A stretch of 64,000 nucleotides of DNA, taken from Vibrio tetraodonis. GTDB lineage: Bacteria; Pseudomonadota; Gammaproteobacteria; Enterobacterales; Vibrionaceae. Within the stretch, counting starts at the first letter, position 1; every line of letters starts with the position of its first letter. Below the pieces are notes generated by a model, which worked only from the letters and a program-made list of their open reading frames with translations, was not told the DNA's origin and did not search any database. Location of the stretch: the NCBI RefSeq assembly GCF_003350295.1, contig NZ_QLYY01000023.1:477-64476 (forward strand), written 5' to 3'. The position numbers and the translations under genes are program-made. Positions 1 through 9,486 of this stretch are shown piece after piece.

Positions 1-3000
1 CTAGACGCTCGAGCGACAGCAACGGTGGGCGGTGAGAATTTTGATGTCACCGATTCAGGCGCAGGTACGATTACCGATAATTCAGACCGCCCAGCTGTTT
101 CCATTACAGGAGGGGGAGAGATTGCAGAAGGTGATACGGCGCACTTCACTGTTCTACTCTCAAACACAGCAACCTCTGAGGTTTCCTTTGTACTGACTTT
201 GGAGCAAGGTGATACCTCAGCTCAAGATATCGCTGCTTATCAATACCAAGATACGAACGGAGTATGGCAGGATGTGCCAGTGTCTGGTGAAATTTTAGTG
301 CCTGCCGGCTCTGATTCGGTCAATGTAAGGGTAGTGACGGCGCAGGATACGGCATATGAAGGTGATGAGAGCTTCACTCTCTCCGTAGCGGCAGGGCAAA
401 ATACAGTACTAGGAACTTCAACGAGCGCCAGTGCAACGATTCTGGATTTTGCTGATAATCCTCCTCAAGCAGAAGACTTTAGTGTGGCATTGGATGCCAA
501 TGGTCACGCAGGTATTTTCTTCGATAGCCATGACGTCGCGCAAGACCATATTTCAGATGATGAAGATGATGCAAGCAACACGCCGGTGGGTGTGGTGATC
601 ACTGAGCTCCCTCAATCAGGGCAGCTCTACTACGATAATCAGTTGATTGACGCCAGTGATGTTACGACATTTTCAGCCAACGGGGAGGTCCTTCAGCAAG
701 GCACCGTCTTTAGTGATCCAAACCTTATTCGTTACGAAAATGACAGCGAATCAACAGGATTTGTGCTTGGTGTTAAGCAAACACCAGAAGGCATGGATGG
801 CAATGCAAGCCAAAGCACGTTCCTAAATTGGGGTGAAGCAGTTGAAGGCAACCCAGCTCAGCGGGTGATGCAGTTTGATAATGGCGATGCAATTACTATT
901 ACCTCTGCGAGTCAGCCACTTACTCAGTACTTTGCAGGGGCCAGCCATATTGGGTATGGACTCGGTGTTGGTGACGATGGTGGTATACAGCAGGGTGAAA
1001 CCATCACCATTGACTTGAGTGACCGCCCTTCAACCTCAATTGAAGTTGGTCTAGATGGATTGGGCGGATGGTTTGAAGAAGGCCATCGTAATGAAACGAC
1101 TGCGGTTGTGCAGGCGGTATTAGACGATGGTTCAGTGATTGACGTCCCGGTGACCAAAGACACGTCGGGCAATACAGATTTGTTCCATGTGGCCACCATT
1201 GATGCCCCAGAGGGACGAGAAATTGAGTCTGTTATTGTCACCACTGAGGGGCCGGGTAACTGGGAGCTTCGTTATTTAGAAGCCTCTTCCAGCGATACAT
1301 TTGACTATCGTGCGGTGGACAGTGATGGCAACCACAGTGATGAGCACACGGTGACGCTCGTTGAAGGAAACACTGCGCCTATCGCAGCCGATGACCCCGT
1401 TGCTTTTGATGTTGCATTAGGCACGTTTAACTCAAGTTCTTGGTCACACGATGGGGTGAGTGTTAGTGCGAGTTATCAAGGTCAAGAGAAAACCATCACC
1501 GAAGGCGGTGTAAAACGCGGCGTATCTGGTGATGAAAACGGAGGACCAGGGGCTCAGATCCAATATAACCGAGAAGATGGGGAGTCAGAGCAGCTGACCG
1601 TTTCATTGGACAAGCCTGCAACAGAATTCAGTTTTGAAATCTCGAACTTGTATAAAAATGAAGGCGGGAGAGAAAATCACGAGCAAGGCAAATGGGTGGC
1701 TTATCTTGGCGATAACCCTGTTGCCAGTGGCACCTTCGTGGCGAATGAGAGCAATAACCGAGGCACTTACCATTTTGATGAAGAAGATTTAGGTGGGGTT
1801 GCTTTTGATACGGTCGTCTTTGAAGCGCTTGACTTCACCAATACTCCAGCGCGTGGTAGCGACTCCTCAGATTATTTCTTAACTGGTTTTAAAGCGTCGG
1901 GAGAGGGCTCTTATGCGGCCAACCAAGGTGAGGTTTTAGAGATCCCGGTAACTGAGTTGCTGGGTAATGATGTTGACCCTAATGGTGACAACATTCGCAT
2001 TACTCATGTGTCTGATGTGAATAATGCGCAAGCACGCATTGAAAATGGTGTTGTTTATATCGACTTGGAAGACAGCTTTGTCGGTGAAACCAGCTTTGAC
2101 TATGTGATCACAGACGACAAAGGTGGTTACTCTGAGGCGACGGTATCGGTAGTGGTGAACCCGCTTCCTCAAGATGTGGCGGTGAGTTCGGTGTCGATGC
2201 TTGACGAGACGGTGACCGAAGGGGACAACCTTGTTTATCAGGTGAGTTTGGAGGAAGGCGTCCTTCAAGAAACACGATACAGCGTGACGTTTGGTCAACC
2301 TGACACAGATACTGCTGACAATGCAGATGTTGATTTGAGTCAAGCGGTGTTTACACATGGCGTTACTTATGATGCGGTTCATCAACAATTAGTAGTGCCT
2401 GTCGGTATCAATGCATTCTCTATTGTGATCCCAACCGTGCTGGATGGTGTGTATGAGCATGCTGAAGATTACACCTTGGTTGTTGGAGGAGAAAATGCGT
2501 CTGGTGTGATTAATAACGTCGATATCCCTCTCGTGTCGGTCTCGGGAGGAGGCGATGTGAGTGAGGGCTCTGGCGCAGAGTTTACGGTGTCGCTAAGCAA
2601 AAATACAGCGCAAGCGGTGACGGTGAACCTATTGGTGTCTCATTCAGAAACGGATGCGTCTGATATCAGTAATATGGATGCGGCCTATCACGATGGGCAA
2701 GGCTGGCAGTCTATTTCAATTGCTGATAATGGCGACCTTGTTATACCTGCTGGAGTGACTCAGGTTCGTGTGACAGTGCACACCGCAGATGATAATGCTC
2801 AACCTATTTATGAGGGAGCAGAGAGTTTTGCGTTGGTCGTGAGCGGAGTGGAAGGTGCTCAGGGCTTGGATTCCAAAGTATCAACCATCAGCGATGATGG
2901 TCGCACAGGGTTAGATGATGACCGCCCAGTCGTAATAAGTGTCAGTGAAGGTACCGTGGCTGAGGGCAGTGATGCCATCTTTAATGTTGCACTTTCAAGT

Positions 3001-6000
3001 CAAAGTACCTCAGATACATCTATAGCGCTCGAGTTAAAAGAAAGAACAGCATCTTCACCAGAAGACTATAATGGAAGCGCTGTCACAGTATCTTACGGAG
3101 ATCCTGAACAATCGCAGGTTGTTTCAATTCAGAACGGTTTATTCCAGTTTAACTTGCCAGCAGGTGAGAGCGACTTTTCTGTTTCAGTTCACACGGTTGA
3201 TGATGAAGTTTCAGAAAATAATGAGACGTTTTTGCTGGCGGCAAGTACTGAACATCAGTCAAACCAGATAAGTGCTAAAGCCACTATTGAAGATAATGAA
3301 AAGCCATTAATAGATTTAGACGGTAGCCAATACCAGGTTGAATTTGTCAGTGAAGATGCAGGTTATAGTAATGTCTTCGGTTATTATGTTTACGATCCAG
3401 CGTCTGATATTCAGCAGCTGCAAGTTTTGATGTCTGACTCGCATGACACTCGCCAAGATGGTTTTGAACCTGTGCTTGCTTCTCTTGACAGCTTGGACAA
3501 CGTTGAATACTTCCTTATTGCTGACGGGGCGAGGCTAGTTGATAGTGTATCATCGGACGCAACTTTTGAGGTTAACTCTGATGGTCGATTGATGATCAAT
3601 GGCAGCATTCAGGACAATGCCAAAGTACTGTTAAGTCATGATGAAGCTTCACTAATGAGGACTACCCTTGATGATAACGGTGATACTATCATTTACTTCG
3701 ATGATCAAGTAGATCATGCACGTGATGACAATGACTACAATGATCTTATTGTCAAAATCGCCAAGCAAGACACCAATATAGACTTTATCACTGACTTTAC
3801 AGAAGGTGATGGTCCGATTGCTGTTGCAGATACAGACGCTAACATCTTTGATGATAAAGATACCCTCCATTCTATGCATGTTTCACTAAATCAGCGTCAT
3901 GAGGGAGACCAGCTTACTTGGTTGCCTATGGCCGGGTTTACAGTTAGCCAAAGCAGTACTGCCTCTGGTCTGAGTCTCCTTATTACGAGTGATGCCCTCG
4001 ATGGCGCTTCTGCTGCCGAGTTTGAAGCCTTCTTGCAAGGGATTAAATATCAGAATATCAGCGAAAACCCTGATGAAACGGATCGTGAAATAAAGTTTTA
4101 CGTGACCGATTCTTATGGCCAAAATTCAGATATCGCCACCACTATTATTGCCGTGAGTGAAGTTCCTGATTTGTCTGTACAACAACGTTCTTCGGGCACT
4201 GAAGACAGTAATATCGCTCTCAATATTAGCCTTCCTCAAGGCAGTTCAGTTGATAAAATAGTAGTGAGTGAAATACCGCCAGGCGCAGTGTTAACATCGG
4301 GCAATAATCCGATTTCTGTATCCAATGGAGAGGCGAAGTTAACATTACAGCAGTTACAACAACTTACCATAACACCACCTAACAACAGTGATGAAAACTT
4401 TGTACTTAAGGTACAGGGGTACACCGCCGATAATGAGTTGATTGAAGAGCATGATATCAATGTTCAAGTTGATGCTCAAACCGACGCTCCTACAGTTACT
4501 GTATCTGAGCCAGAAGTCATCTCATTGAATACCTTTGATTCCATCGATTTGTCTAATCGTTCGTGGCGTGGTGATGTGACGTCCAGCGAGCTGACCCAGG
4601 CAGATGGAGTGTTGGGTACTTGGGGTACTGATAATCCCGGACAGTATAATGAGGTTGGTAAGGAAAGCGTCTATCGAGGTGGTGCTTCAGATGGTGACAA
4701 CCAATTGTACGAACTAGAAGGACGTCGTGGTGATGATCAACTGTTTACGGAATTCAGTGCAGAGGCGGATCAATTCTACACATTGTCTTTTGATGTTGTC
4801 GCTCGCAGAGTAAACGACTCTCCTATGACGGTATTTCTTGAAGATGAAAATGGGACACGCGAAGTCTTATTTGATTACACAGACAAACAGAGTCTAACTT
4901 GGCATAAAGAGAATATAAACTTTCAGACGCCGTCGAGCGGCAGTTATAAAATCGTCTTTGAGTCTGAGACGTCTTCAAATAGCTACGGTGCATTGCTAGA
5001 CGATATTAAACTTGAGAAAGCCAATAATGTAGGGCTCGAGGACAGCTACATCTCATTAAGTGAGATTGCGGTAAGCTTAAACGATACTGATGGGTCAGAA
5101 ACGCTTTCACTTTTGCTAAATGGCTTACCTGAGGGTTCCATCATTCGTGATGGTAATGGTCACTCTATTCGTGTGCTTGCAACTGAGGATGGAAAAAACA
5201 GTGTTGATTTATCAGCGTGGACTGATGATTTAACCGGGCTTGAGGTTTACGTATTGGATGAAGGTGACTATCCACTTGAGTTAATTGCAACAGCGCAAGA
5301 CAATGCACCTGCAACTTCAGAATCCGTAAGCCAGTTCATTAACCTGCATGTACTACCTGACCCCGTCGGTTATGCAATGAAATCTGGTTCTCATGGACAT
5401 GATGTTATTGAAGGAAGCGATACTCATGATTTGATTGTCGGGGATGTACAGGGAATTCAGATTATAGCAGGTCAGGATTATAATATTGCTTTTGTCCTCG
5501 ATACTTCGGGTAGTATGCGAAATAGTGTTGCAACAGCGAAGTCGGAAATTATTGAGGTGTTTGAACAACTATACAATACTGTTAACTCAGGGCCTAACAC
5601 TGGCAAAGTGAATATGCTTTTAACTGAGTTCGCTACTAGTACGGGAGTGGTCATTTCAGTCGACTTGAATTCACCGAGTGCGCTAACTGATTTCATTTCG
5701 CAATTGAGTGACATTGAGGATTCAGGTAGCGGCTACACTAATTATGAAGCCAGCTTTAATGCAACAATCGAATGGTTTGATGCAAATACAAATGAGCAAG
5801 CTGAGAACATCACCTATTTTATTACCGATGGCAACCCCAACTATATCCATAAACATAAATTGGATGAAAATCGATTTGACGAAGTGGTTTTAGACTTCGA
5901 TGCCTCCAATAAGGAGGTCGTCACCTTGGATGATATTTTACCATCCGACTATCAGCTTGGTACTTCGGTGATATATAAAGGACAAGAGCTCGTTTCTGGT

Positions 6001-6972
6001 TCTGGTGCTGTTAAATCACCATTGACGGGTTCGACCTTGGGTAATCTAACTCACTCAAATGGGCTTAGATATAGTGATAGTAATTCGATCACTATACATA
6101 CTCACCACATGTATCAAGTTTTGCTACTCATGTCTTCCATTGAAGCTATTGGTATTGGAGATAGTATTAATGCCGCAACCTTGTCTGAGTATGATTCGGA
6201 TGGGACGGTTGTATCCAATATCAACGTAGATAGATTAGCTGAGACGATTCTTGGTCAGGAAGTTGCTTTAAACCAAGGACAGGATGAGATTATTGGTGGT
6301 GATGGCAATGATATCTTATTCGGTGACCTAATCAATTTTGACAGTATTGATGGACAGGGTATTTCTGCTCTCCAGAAGTATGTTTCTGCAGAAACGAGTG
6401 ATCCCCTAGCCGATGTATCTAGCGAAAACATAAGTAGTTTTGTACGTCAAAACTACAGTAACTTTGATGTTTCACGCCAGAATGATCAAAACGATATTTT
6501 GCAGGGTGGTTTGGGCGATGACATCTTGTATGGTCAAGGTGGTGATGACACTCTAGATGGTGGCGCTGGAGATGACATCCTTCTCGGTGGCCAAGGTGAT
6601 GATATATTAATTGGTGGGCAGGGTGATGACATATTAACGGGTGGATCTGGCCAAGACCAGTTTGTTTGGAAAGGAAGCGATATTGATGGAGGTAAAGATG
6701 TCATCACTGATTTCCACGTTTCCGAAGACAAAATTAACGTTTCAGATTTGTTGGTAGGAAGTGAAACTATAGATGATCTTCTTTCTGATATATCTGCCAA
6801 TGTTGACAACAATGATATTGAGCTAGTCATTCAACGAGATAGTGGCCAGCACCAGTCAATCAAATTGGAAAATGTGGTAGATCAATTCAGTGGACTTGAT
6901 CTAAGCTCGGGTAGTGTGACAGGTACCGACTTGACTAGTTTACTAAGTGAACTCATGATGACACACGAATAA
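1..6972 (+). CDS. Giant RTX/VWA adhesin, type I secreted (5' end outside window)
   Basis: Large surface or biofilm adhesin; the frame is open to base 1, so the N-terminus (retention module, any protease site) is missing. About 2,320 residues are visible. Counting from the GTG at 25: Ig-like/Calx-beta-type repeats recur near residues 25-125, 830-940 and 970-1080, a cadherin-like module near 640-710, a DUF4114 module near 1105-1250, a von Willebrand A domain near 1820-2090 with the MIDAS motif DTSGS (D1826), and RTX nonapeptides (GGxGDDxLxG) near 2090-2215. The tail after the repeats is typical of type I secretion substrates. This order (repeats, VWA, RTX, C-terminal signal) is that of LapA/BapA/FrhA-like adhesins. 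The cognate transporter is not adjacent on this side; the PrtDE-type pair at 22-25 kb or one outside the window could serve it. The class is certain; the ligand is unknown. Confidence 0.93.
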   Translation, partial: LDARATATVGGENFDVTDSGAGTITDNSDRPAVSITGGGEIAEGDTAHFTVLLSNTATSEVSFVLTLEQGDTSAQDIAAYQYQDTNGVWQDVPVSGEILVPAGSDSVNVRVVTAQDTAYEGDESFTLSVAAGQNTVLGTSTSASATILDFADNPPQAEDFSVALDANGHAGIFFDSHDVAQDHISDDEDDASNTPVGVVITELPQSGQLYYDNQLIDASDVTTFSANGEVLQQGTVFSDPNLIRYENDSESTGFVLGVKQTPEGMDGNASQSTFLNWGEAVEGNPAQRVMQFDNGDAITITSASQPLTQYFAGASHIGYGLGVGDDGGIQQGETITIDLSDRPSTSIEVGLDGLGGWFEEGHRNETTAVVQAVLDDGSVIDVPVTKDTSGNTDLFHVATIDAPEGREIESVIVTTEGPGNWELRYLEASSSDTFDYRAVDSDGNHSDEHTVTLVEGNTAPIAADDPVAFDVALGTFNSSSWSHDGVSVSASYQGQEKTITEGGVKRGVSGDENGGPGAQIQYNREDGESEQLTVSLDKPATEFSFEISNLYKNEGGRENHEQGKWVAYLGDNPVASGTFVANESNNRGTYHFDEEDLGGVAFDTVVFEALDFTNTPARGSDSSDYFLTGFKASGEGSYAANQGEVLEIPVTELLGNDVDPNGDNIRITHVSDVNNAQARIENGVVYIDLEDSFVGETSFDYVITDDKGGYSEATVSVVVNPLPQDVAVSSVSMLDETVTEGDNLVYQVSLEEGVLQETRYSVTFGQPDTDTADNADVDLSQAVFTHGVTYDAVHQQLVVPVGINAFSIVIPTVLDGVYEHAEDYTLVVGGENASGVINNVDIPLVSVSGGGDVSEGSGAEFTVSLSKNTAQAVTVNLLVSHSETDASDISNMDAAYHDGQGWQSISIADNGDLVIPAGVTQVRVTVHTADDNAQPIYEGAESFALVVSGVEGAQGLDSKVSTISDDGRTGLDDDRPVVISVSEGTVAEGSDAIFNVALSSQSTSDTSIALELKERTASSPEDYNGSAVTVSYGDPEQSQVVSIQNGLFQFNLPAGESDFSVSVHTVDDEVSENNETFLLAASTEHQSNQISAKATIEDNEKPLIDLDGSQYQVEFVSEDAGYSNVFGYYVYDPASDIQQLQVLMSDSHDTRQDGFEPVLASLDSLDNVEYFLIADGARLVDSVSSDATFEVNSDGRLMINGSIQDNAKVLLSHDEASLMRTTLDDNGDTIIYFDDQVDHARDDNDYNDLIVKIAKQDTNIDFITDFTEGDGPIAVADTDANIFDDKDTLHSMHVSLNQRHEGDQLTWLPMAGFTVSQSSTASGLSLLITSDALDGASAAEFEAFLQGIKYQNISENPDETDREIKFYVTDSYGQNSDIATTIIAVSEVPDLSVQQRSSGTEDSNIALNISLPQGSSVDKIVVSEIPPGAVLTSGNNPISVSNGEAKLTLQQLQQLTITPPNNSDENFVLKVQGYTADNELIEEHDINVQVDAQTDAPTVTVSEPEVISLNTFDSIDLSNRSWRGDVTSSELTQADGVLGTWGTDNPGQYNEVGKESVYRGGASDGDNQLYELEGRRGDDQLFTEFSAEADQFYTLSFDVVARRVNDSPMTVFLEDENGTREVLFDYTDKQSLTWHKENINFQTPSSGSYKIVFESETSSNSYGALLDDIKLEKANNVGLEDSYISLSEIAVSLNDTDGSETLSLLLNGLPEGSIIRDGNGHSIRVLATEDGKNSVDLSAWTDDLTGLEVYVLDEGDYPLELIATAQDNAPATSESVSQFINLHVLPDPVGYAMKSGSHGHDVIEGSDTHDLIVGDVQGIQIIAGQDYNIAFVLDTSGSMRNSVATAKSEIIEVFEQLYNTVNSGPNTGKVNMLLTEFATSTGVVISVDLNSPSALTDFISQLSDIEDSGSGYTNYEASFNATIEWFDANTNEQAENITYFITDGNPNYIHKHKLDENRFDEVVLDFDASNKEVVTLDDILPSDYQLGTSVIYKGQELVSGSGAVKSPLTGSTLGNLTHSNGLRYSDSNSITIHTHHMYQVLLLMSSIEAIGIGDSINAATLSEYDSDGTVVSNINVDRLAETILGQEVALNQGQDEIIGGDGNDILFGDLINFDSIDGQGISALQKYVSAETSDPLADVSSENISSFVRQNYSNFDVSRQNDQNDILQGGLGDDILYGQGGDDTLDGGAGDDILLGGQGDDILIGGQGDDILTGGSGQDQFVWKGSDIDGGKDVITDFHVSEDKINVSDLLVGSETIDDLLSDISANVDNNDIELVIQRDSGQHQSIKLENVVDQFSGLDLSSGSVTGTDLTSLLSELMMTHE

Positions 6973-6995
6973 AAAAAGGCCGAAAGGCCTTTTTT
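6972..6995 (+). terminator. Rho-independent terminator after the adhesin gene
   Basis: GGCC-gaaa-GGCC core flanked by a run of A and a run of six T, beginning at the adhesin stop codon. A-tract and T-tract pair to extend the stem, so it may act in both directions. Confidence 0.9.
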
Positions 6996-7109
6996 AATAC
7001 TCGTGATTTGTCCTGCTTCCAGCATAATATACATGCATGGCTTCTCAATGTAGACGAATGGTAGATACAGCTCTACAGTTTACTAATAAACACAAACCTC
7101 TATTAGTTT

Positions 7110-7880
7110 ATGGTCGCTATGAAATCATTACTGAGATTATCACTTGCCTTGGTCTTGCTACCTTTTCCTGTTAGCTCTGTTGAATTGGATGAACTTCGTT
7201 TTCTTACGGAAGAATACCCGCCTTATAATTACACTCAAGATGGACAAAAAAAGGGTATCTCGATTGATTTGCTCATTGCTGCAGCAAAATCGCAGGGCGT
7301 CGATCTGACATTGGATGATATTGAAGTTCAGCCATGGGCAAGAGCTTATCGCACAACATTAATAAAACCCGATGCAGTTTTATTCGCAACTACCCGTACA
7401 CGGCTTCGTGAGCATTTGTTTAAATGGGTAGGACCACTAAGCAGTACACGGATTGTTGCGTTGGCCAAGAAATCGCGCGGTATCAAAGTTAAAGCTGCAT
7501 TAGATTTCGTCCAATACAGAATTGGTGTAATACGTGATGATGTAGGTGAACAGTTGATGTTAGAGCTCGGGGTCCCTCGAGATGGTATGTATGAAGCATC
7601 TCTACCAGAAAATATTGCCGATCAACTCGCCAAAGACCGTATTGACATATGGGCATATGAAGAAAATGTAGCAAAATGGTGGTTAAAGAAAAAAGGTTAT
7701 AATACTGATGATTATGAGCCTGTGTTTGTGTTAAGTGATGGTGAATTATACTACGCGTTCAATAAAGAAGTAGATGATAAACTAGTTGAAAAACTGCAGC
7801 TTGGTATAGATGCAGTCAAAGATAAGAAAAATGAGTCAGGACAGTCTCAATACCAGGAGATCGTAGCTAAATACAAATAG
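7110..7880 (+). CDS. Periplasmic substrate-binding protein, family 3-like
   Basis: Predicted periplasmic solute-binding protein of the transporter substrate-binding (SBP_bac_3-like) type, 256 residues. It has a hydrophobic N-terminal signal peptide (about residues 4-23) and opens its mature part with the EEYPPYNY motif common in amino-acid-type binding proteins, followed by GISIDLL. No permease or ATPase genes are adjacent, so it may work with a distant transporter, or as a sensor ligand carrier. A second start at 7119 (MKSLLRL) is equally possible because neither ATG has a good ribosome site. Together with the next gene, 35 bases downstream, it forms a pair of secreted binding-type proteins. 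Confidence 0.75.
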   Translation: MVAMKSLLRLSLALVLLPFPVSSVELDELRFLTEEYPPYNYTQDGQKKGISIDLLIAAAKSQGVDLTLDDIEVQPWARAYRTTLIKPDAVLFATTRTRLREHLFKWVGPLSSTRIVALAKKSRGIKVKAALDFVQYRIGVIRDDVGEQLMLELGVPRDGMYEASLPENIADQLAKDRIDIWAYEENVAKWWLKKKGYNTDDYEPVFVLSDGELYYAFNKEVDDKLVEKLQLGIDAVKDKKNESGQSQYQEIVAKYK

Positions 7881-7915
7881 CTGAATAAGATAATTTTCTC
7901 CATAAGGAAGGGTAC

Positions 7916-8719
7916 ATGCATCAGTTAGTAATCGTATTATTCATATTCTGCCAGTCCGTAGTTGCACAAGAAAAGATGACACTCACATTACCTTCTCAGC
8001 AAGATGGCGGCCACAAGTTCTATCATGACCTTTTACATACTGCCTTAACTGATGCCGGTTACAATGTCACAATTAATACGCCTATGGAACACATACCACA
8101 AAAACGCGCAGTGAAGATGGTTGAAGCCGGGCAGCTTTCTTTGACTTGGTTAATCGGTACGGAGCAGCGCAATCAAAAATACATACCAGTCAGAGTCCCC
8201 TTAACGAATGGAATGATAGGTAAACGAATTCTACTTATCCCGCCTGAACTTCAAAACGAGTTCGATACGATTAATAACCTAAAAGACCTTCAGCAGTCTA
8301 AAATGGTGGCAGGACTTGGTATGAACTGGTATGACATAGATGTGTGGAAAATGAATCAATTGCCTGTTCATGTCGAAGATGGAGAGTGGAGAACACTATA
8401 CTCGAAAATAAGTTCTGATGGTGAGGTCAATTATTTTCCTAGGGGAATGACTGAAATTGTTGATGAAGCCGAGCAAAATAACCATCTTGCTATCGAACAA
8501 CGCTTGATGCTTGTCTATGATAAAGACTTCTATTTTTACCTTTCTGAATCAGCCGCTGGCTATCAAACTGTTATCGAAAAGGCGTTGCAGCAGGCCAAAG
8601 CAAGCGGTCTAATGGGAAAGCTTATTGAAAAGCATTGGCAGCGCACTTACGAACGAATAACCCCAGACCAAAGGGTTGTTATAAATCTCAGTTTACCCAA
8701 AGCTAGCTCTCACAAATAG
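7916..8719 (+). CDS. Secreted substrate-binding-like protein
   Basis: Small secreted protein (267 residues) with a short signal peptide ending at VVA-QEK (about residue 18). Its fold pattern is that of a bilobed binding protein: strands near the start of the mature protein, a middle segment with YFPRGMTEIVDEAE, and a C-terminal lobe resembling the end of family 3 binding proteins. It does not carry the usual ExxPP motif of the upstream gene. The start has a strong ribosome site (GGAAGG, 4-9 bases upstream). It is probably cotranscribed with the upstream gene. Its ligand and partner are unknown. Confidence 0.6.
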   Translation: MHQLVIVLFIFCQSVVAQEKMTLTLPSQQDGGHKFYHDLLHTALTDAGYNVTINTPMEHIPQKRAVKMVEAGQLSLTWLIGTEQRNQKYIPVRVPLTNGMIGKRILLIPPELQNEFDTINNLKDLQQSKMVAGLGMNWYDIDVWKMNQLPVHVEDGEWRTLYSKISSDGEVNYFPRGMTEIVDEAEQNNHLAIEQRLMLVYDKDFYFYLSESAAGYQTVIEKALQQAKASGLMGKLIEKHWQRTYERITPDQRVVINLSLPKASSHK

Positions 8720-8820
8720 TGTTGAATTGCCCTAAAAAACTGACTTATCTACTAAGTTAGCGTATAAACTCAAAAGTGTATCATACTGTTTCCCATCAGT
8801 TGGAGAGTGTATAACAGATT

Positions 8821-9486
8821 ATGGAAAGTGTTTTTGTCGTTGTTGGTTTACTGGTGTTATTCTTTTTTTTCGTTCAAAAGCGTTATGCGAAGCAAGATGA
8901 GCTAAAAGACAGTCACTATAAGAAGAAAGGCGCTTTGTTAAATATGAAAGAAATGGCGTTTTACAATGCTTTATTAAGCGCTGTGGGACAACACGGTATT
9001 ATTATGTCTAAGGTCAACATGACCAGTGTGATTGCCCCATTGGAAACCAACAAAAAGAAATGGTTCATTGCCAATAATCGTATCTCCAAAAGTTATTTCG
9101 ATTATGTTGTATGCGACCCGAGAACCTTACAGGTTCGAGTTGCGATAGAGCTCGATGATGGCCGAGAACTTGATAAGGGAAAAGTCGAACGTCAAAAGCT
9201 CCTTATGCATGTGTGTAAATCTTCTGGTATTCCTCTTATTGGTACTTCAGTTAAACATAGCTATCAGGTGAGTCGTTTGAGACGGTTACTCGCGACACAC
9301 ATTGACTTGATTGAATCTGAGAAAGAAGTGCGCTTCTGTAAGCGTTGTGGTAGTCCTATGGTCATCAAGACAGCAACACAAGGTGATTTTCAGGGCCGCC
9401 GCTTTTTTACTTGCAGTAGACAGCCCCAATGTACGTATACAGAAAATTACAATGTCATTTTTGACGAAGAAGATGATATCGCTTAG
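8821..9486 (+). CDS. Membrane-anchored DUF2726 protein with C4 zinc finger
   Basis: Protein of 221 residues in three parts: an N-terminal membrane helix (residues 4-18); a DUF2726 domain (about 40-165), a family with a restriction-endonuclease-like fold, here with FDYVVCDP and VAIELDDGREL motifs carrying the acidic and lysine residues expected of that fold; and a C-terminal topoisomerase-type zinc ribbon (CKRCGSPM...CSRQPQC). The combination suggests a nucleic-acid-binding or nuclease-like role at the membrane, but nuclease activity is not established for the family as far as I know. Its stop overlaps the stop of the converging diguanylate cyclase gene by four bases. Confidence 0.85.
   Translation: MESVFVVVGLLVLFFFFVQKRYAKQDELKDSHYKKKGALLNMKEMAFYNALLSAVGQHGIIMSKVNMTSVIAPLETNKKKWFIANNRISKSYFDYVVCDPRTLQVRVAIELDDGRELDKGKVERQKLLMHVCKSSGIPLIGTSVKHSYQVSRLRRLLATHIDLIESEKEVRFCKRCGSPMVIKTATQGDFQGRRFFTCSRQPQCTYTENYNVIFDEEDDIA

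Noticed and set aside
1936..2388. 150-codon minus-strand frame inside the adhesin
   Set aside because: No ribosome site, no recognisable domain, composition typical of an antisense shadow.
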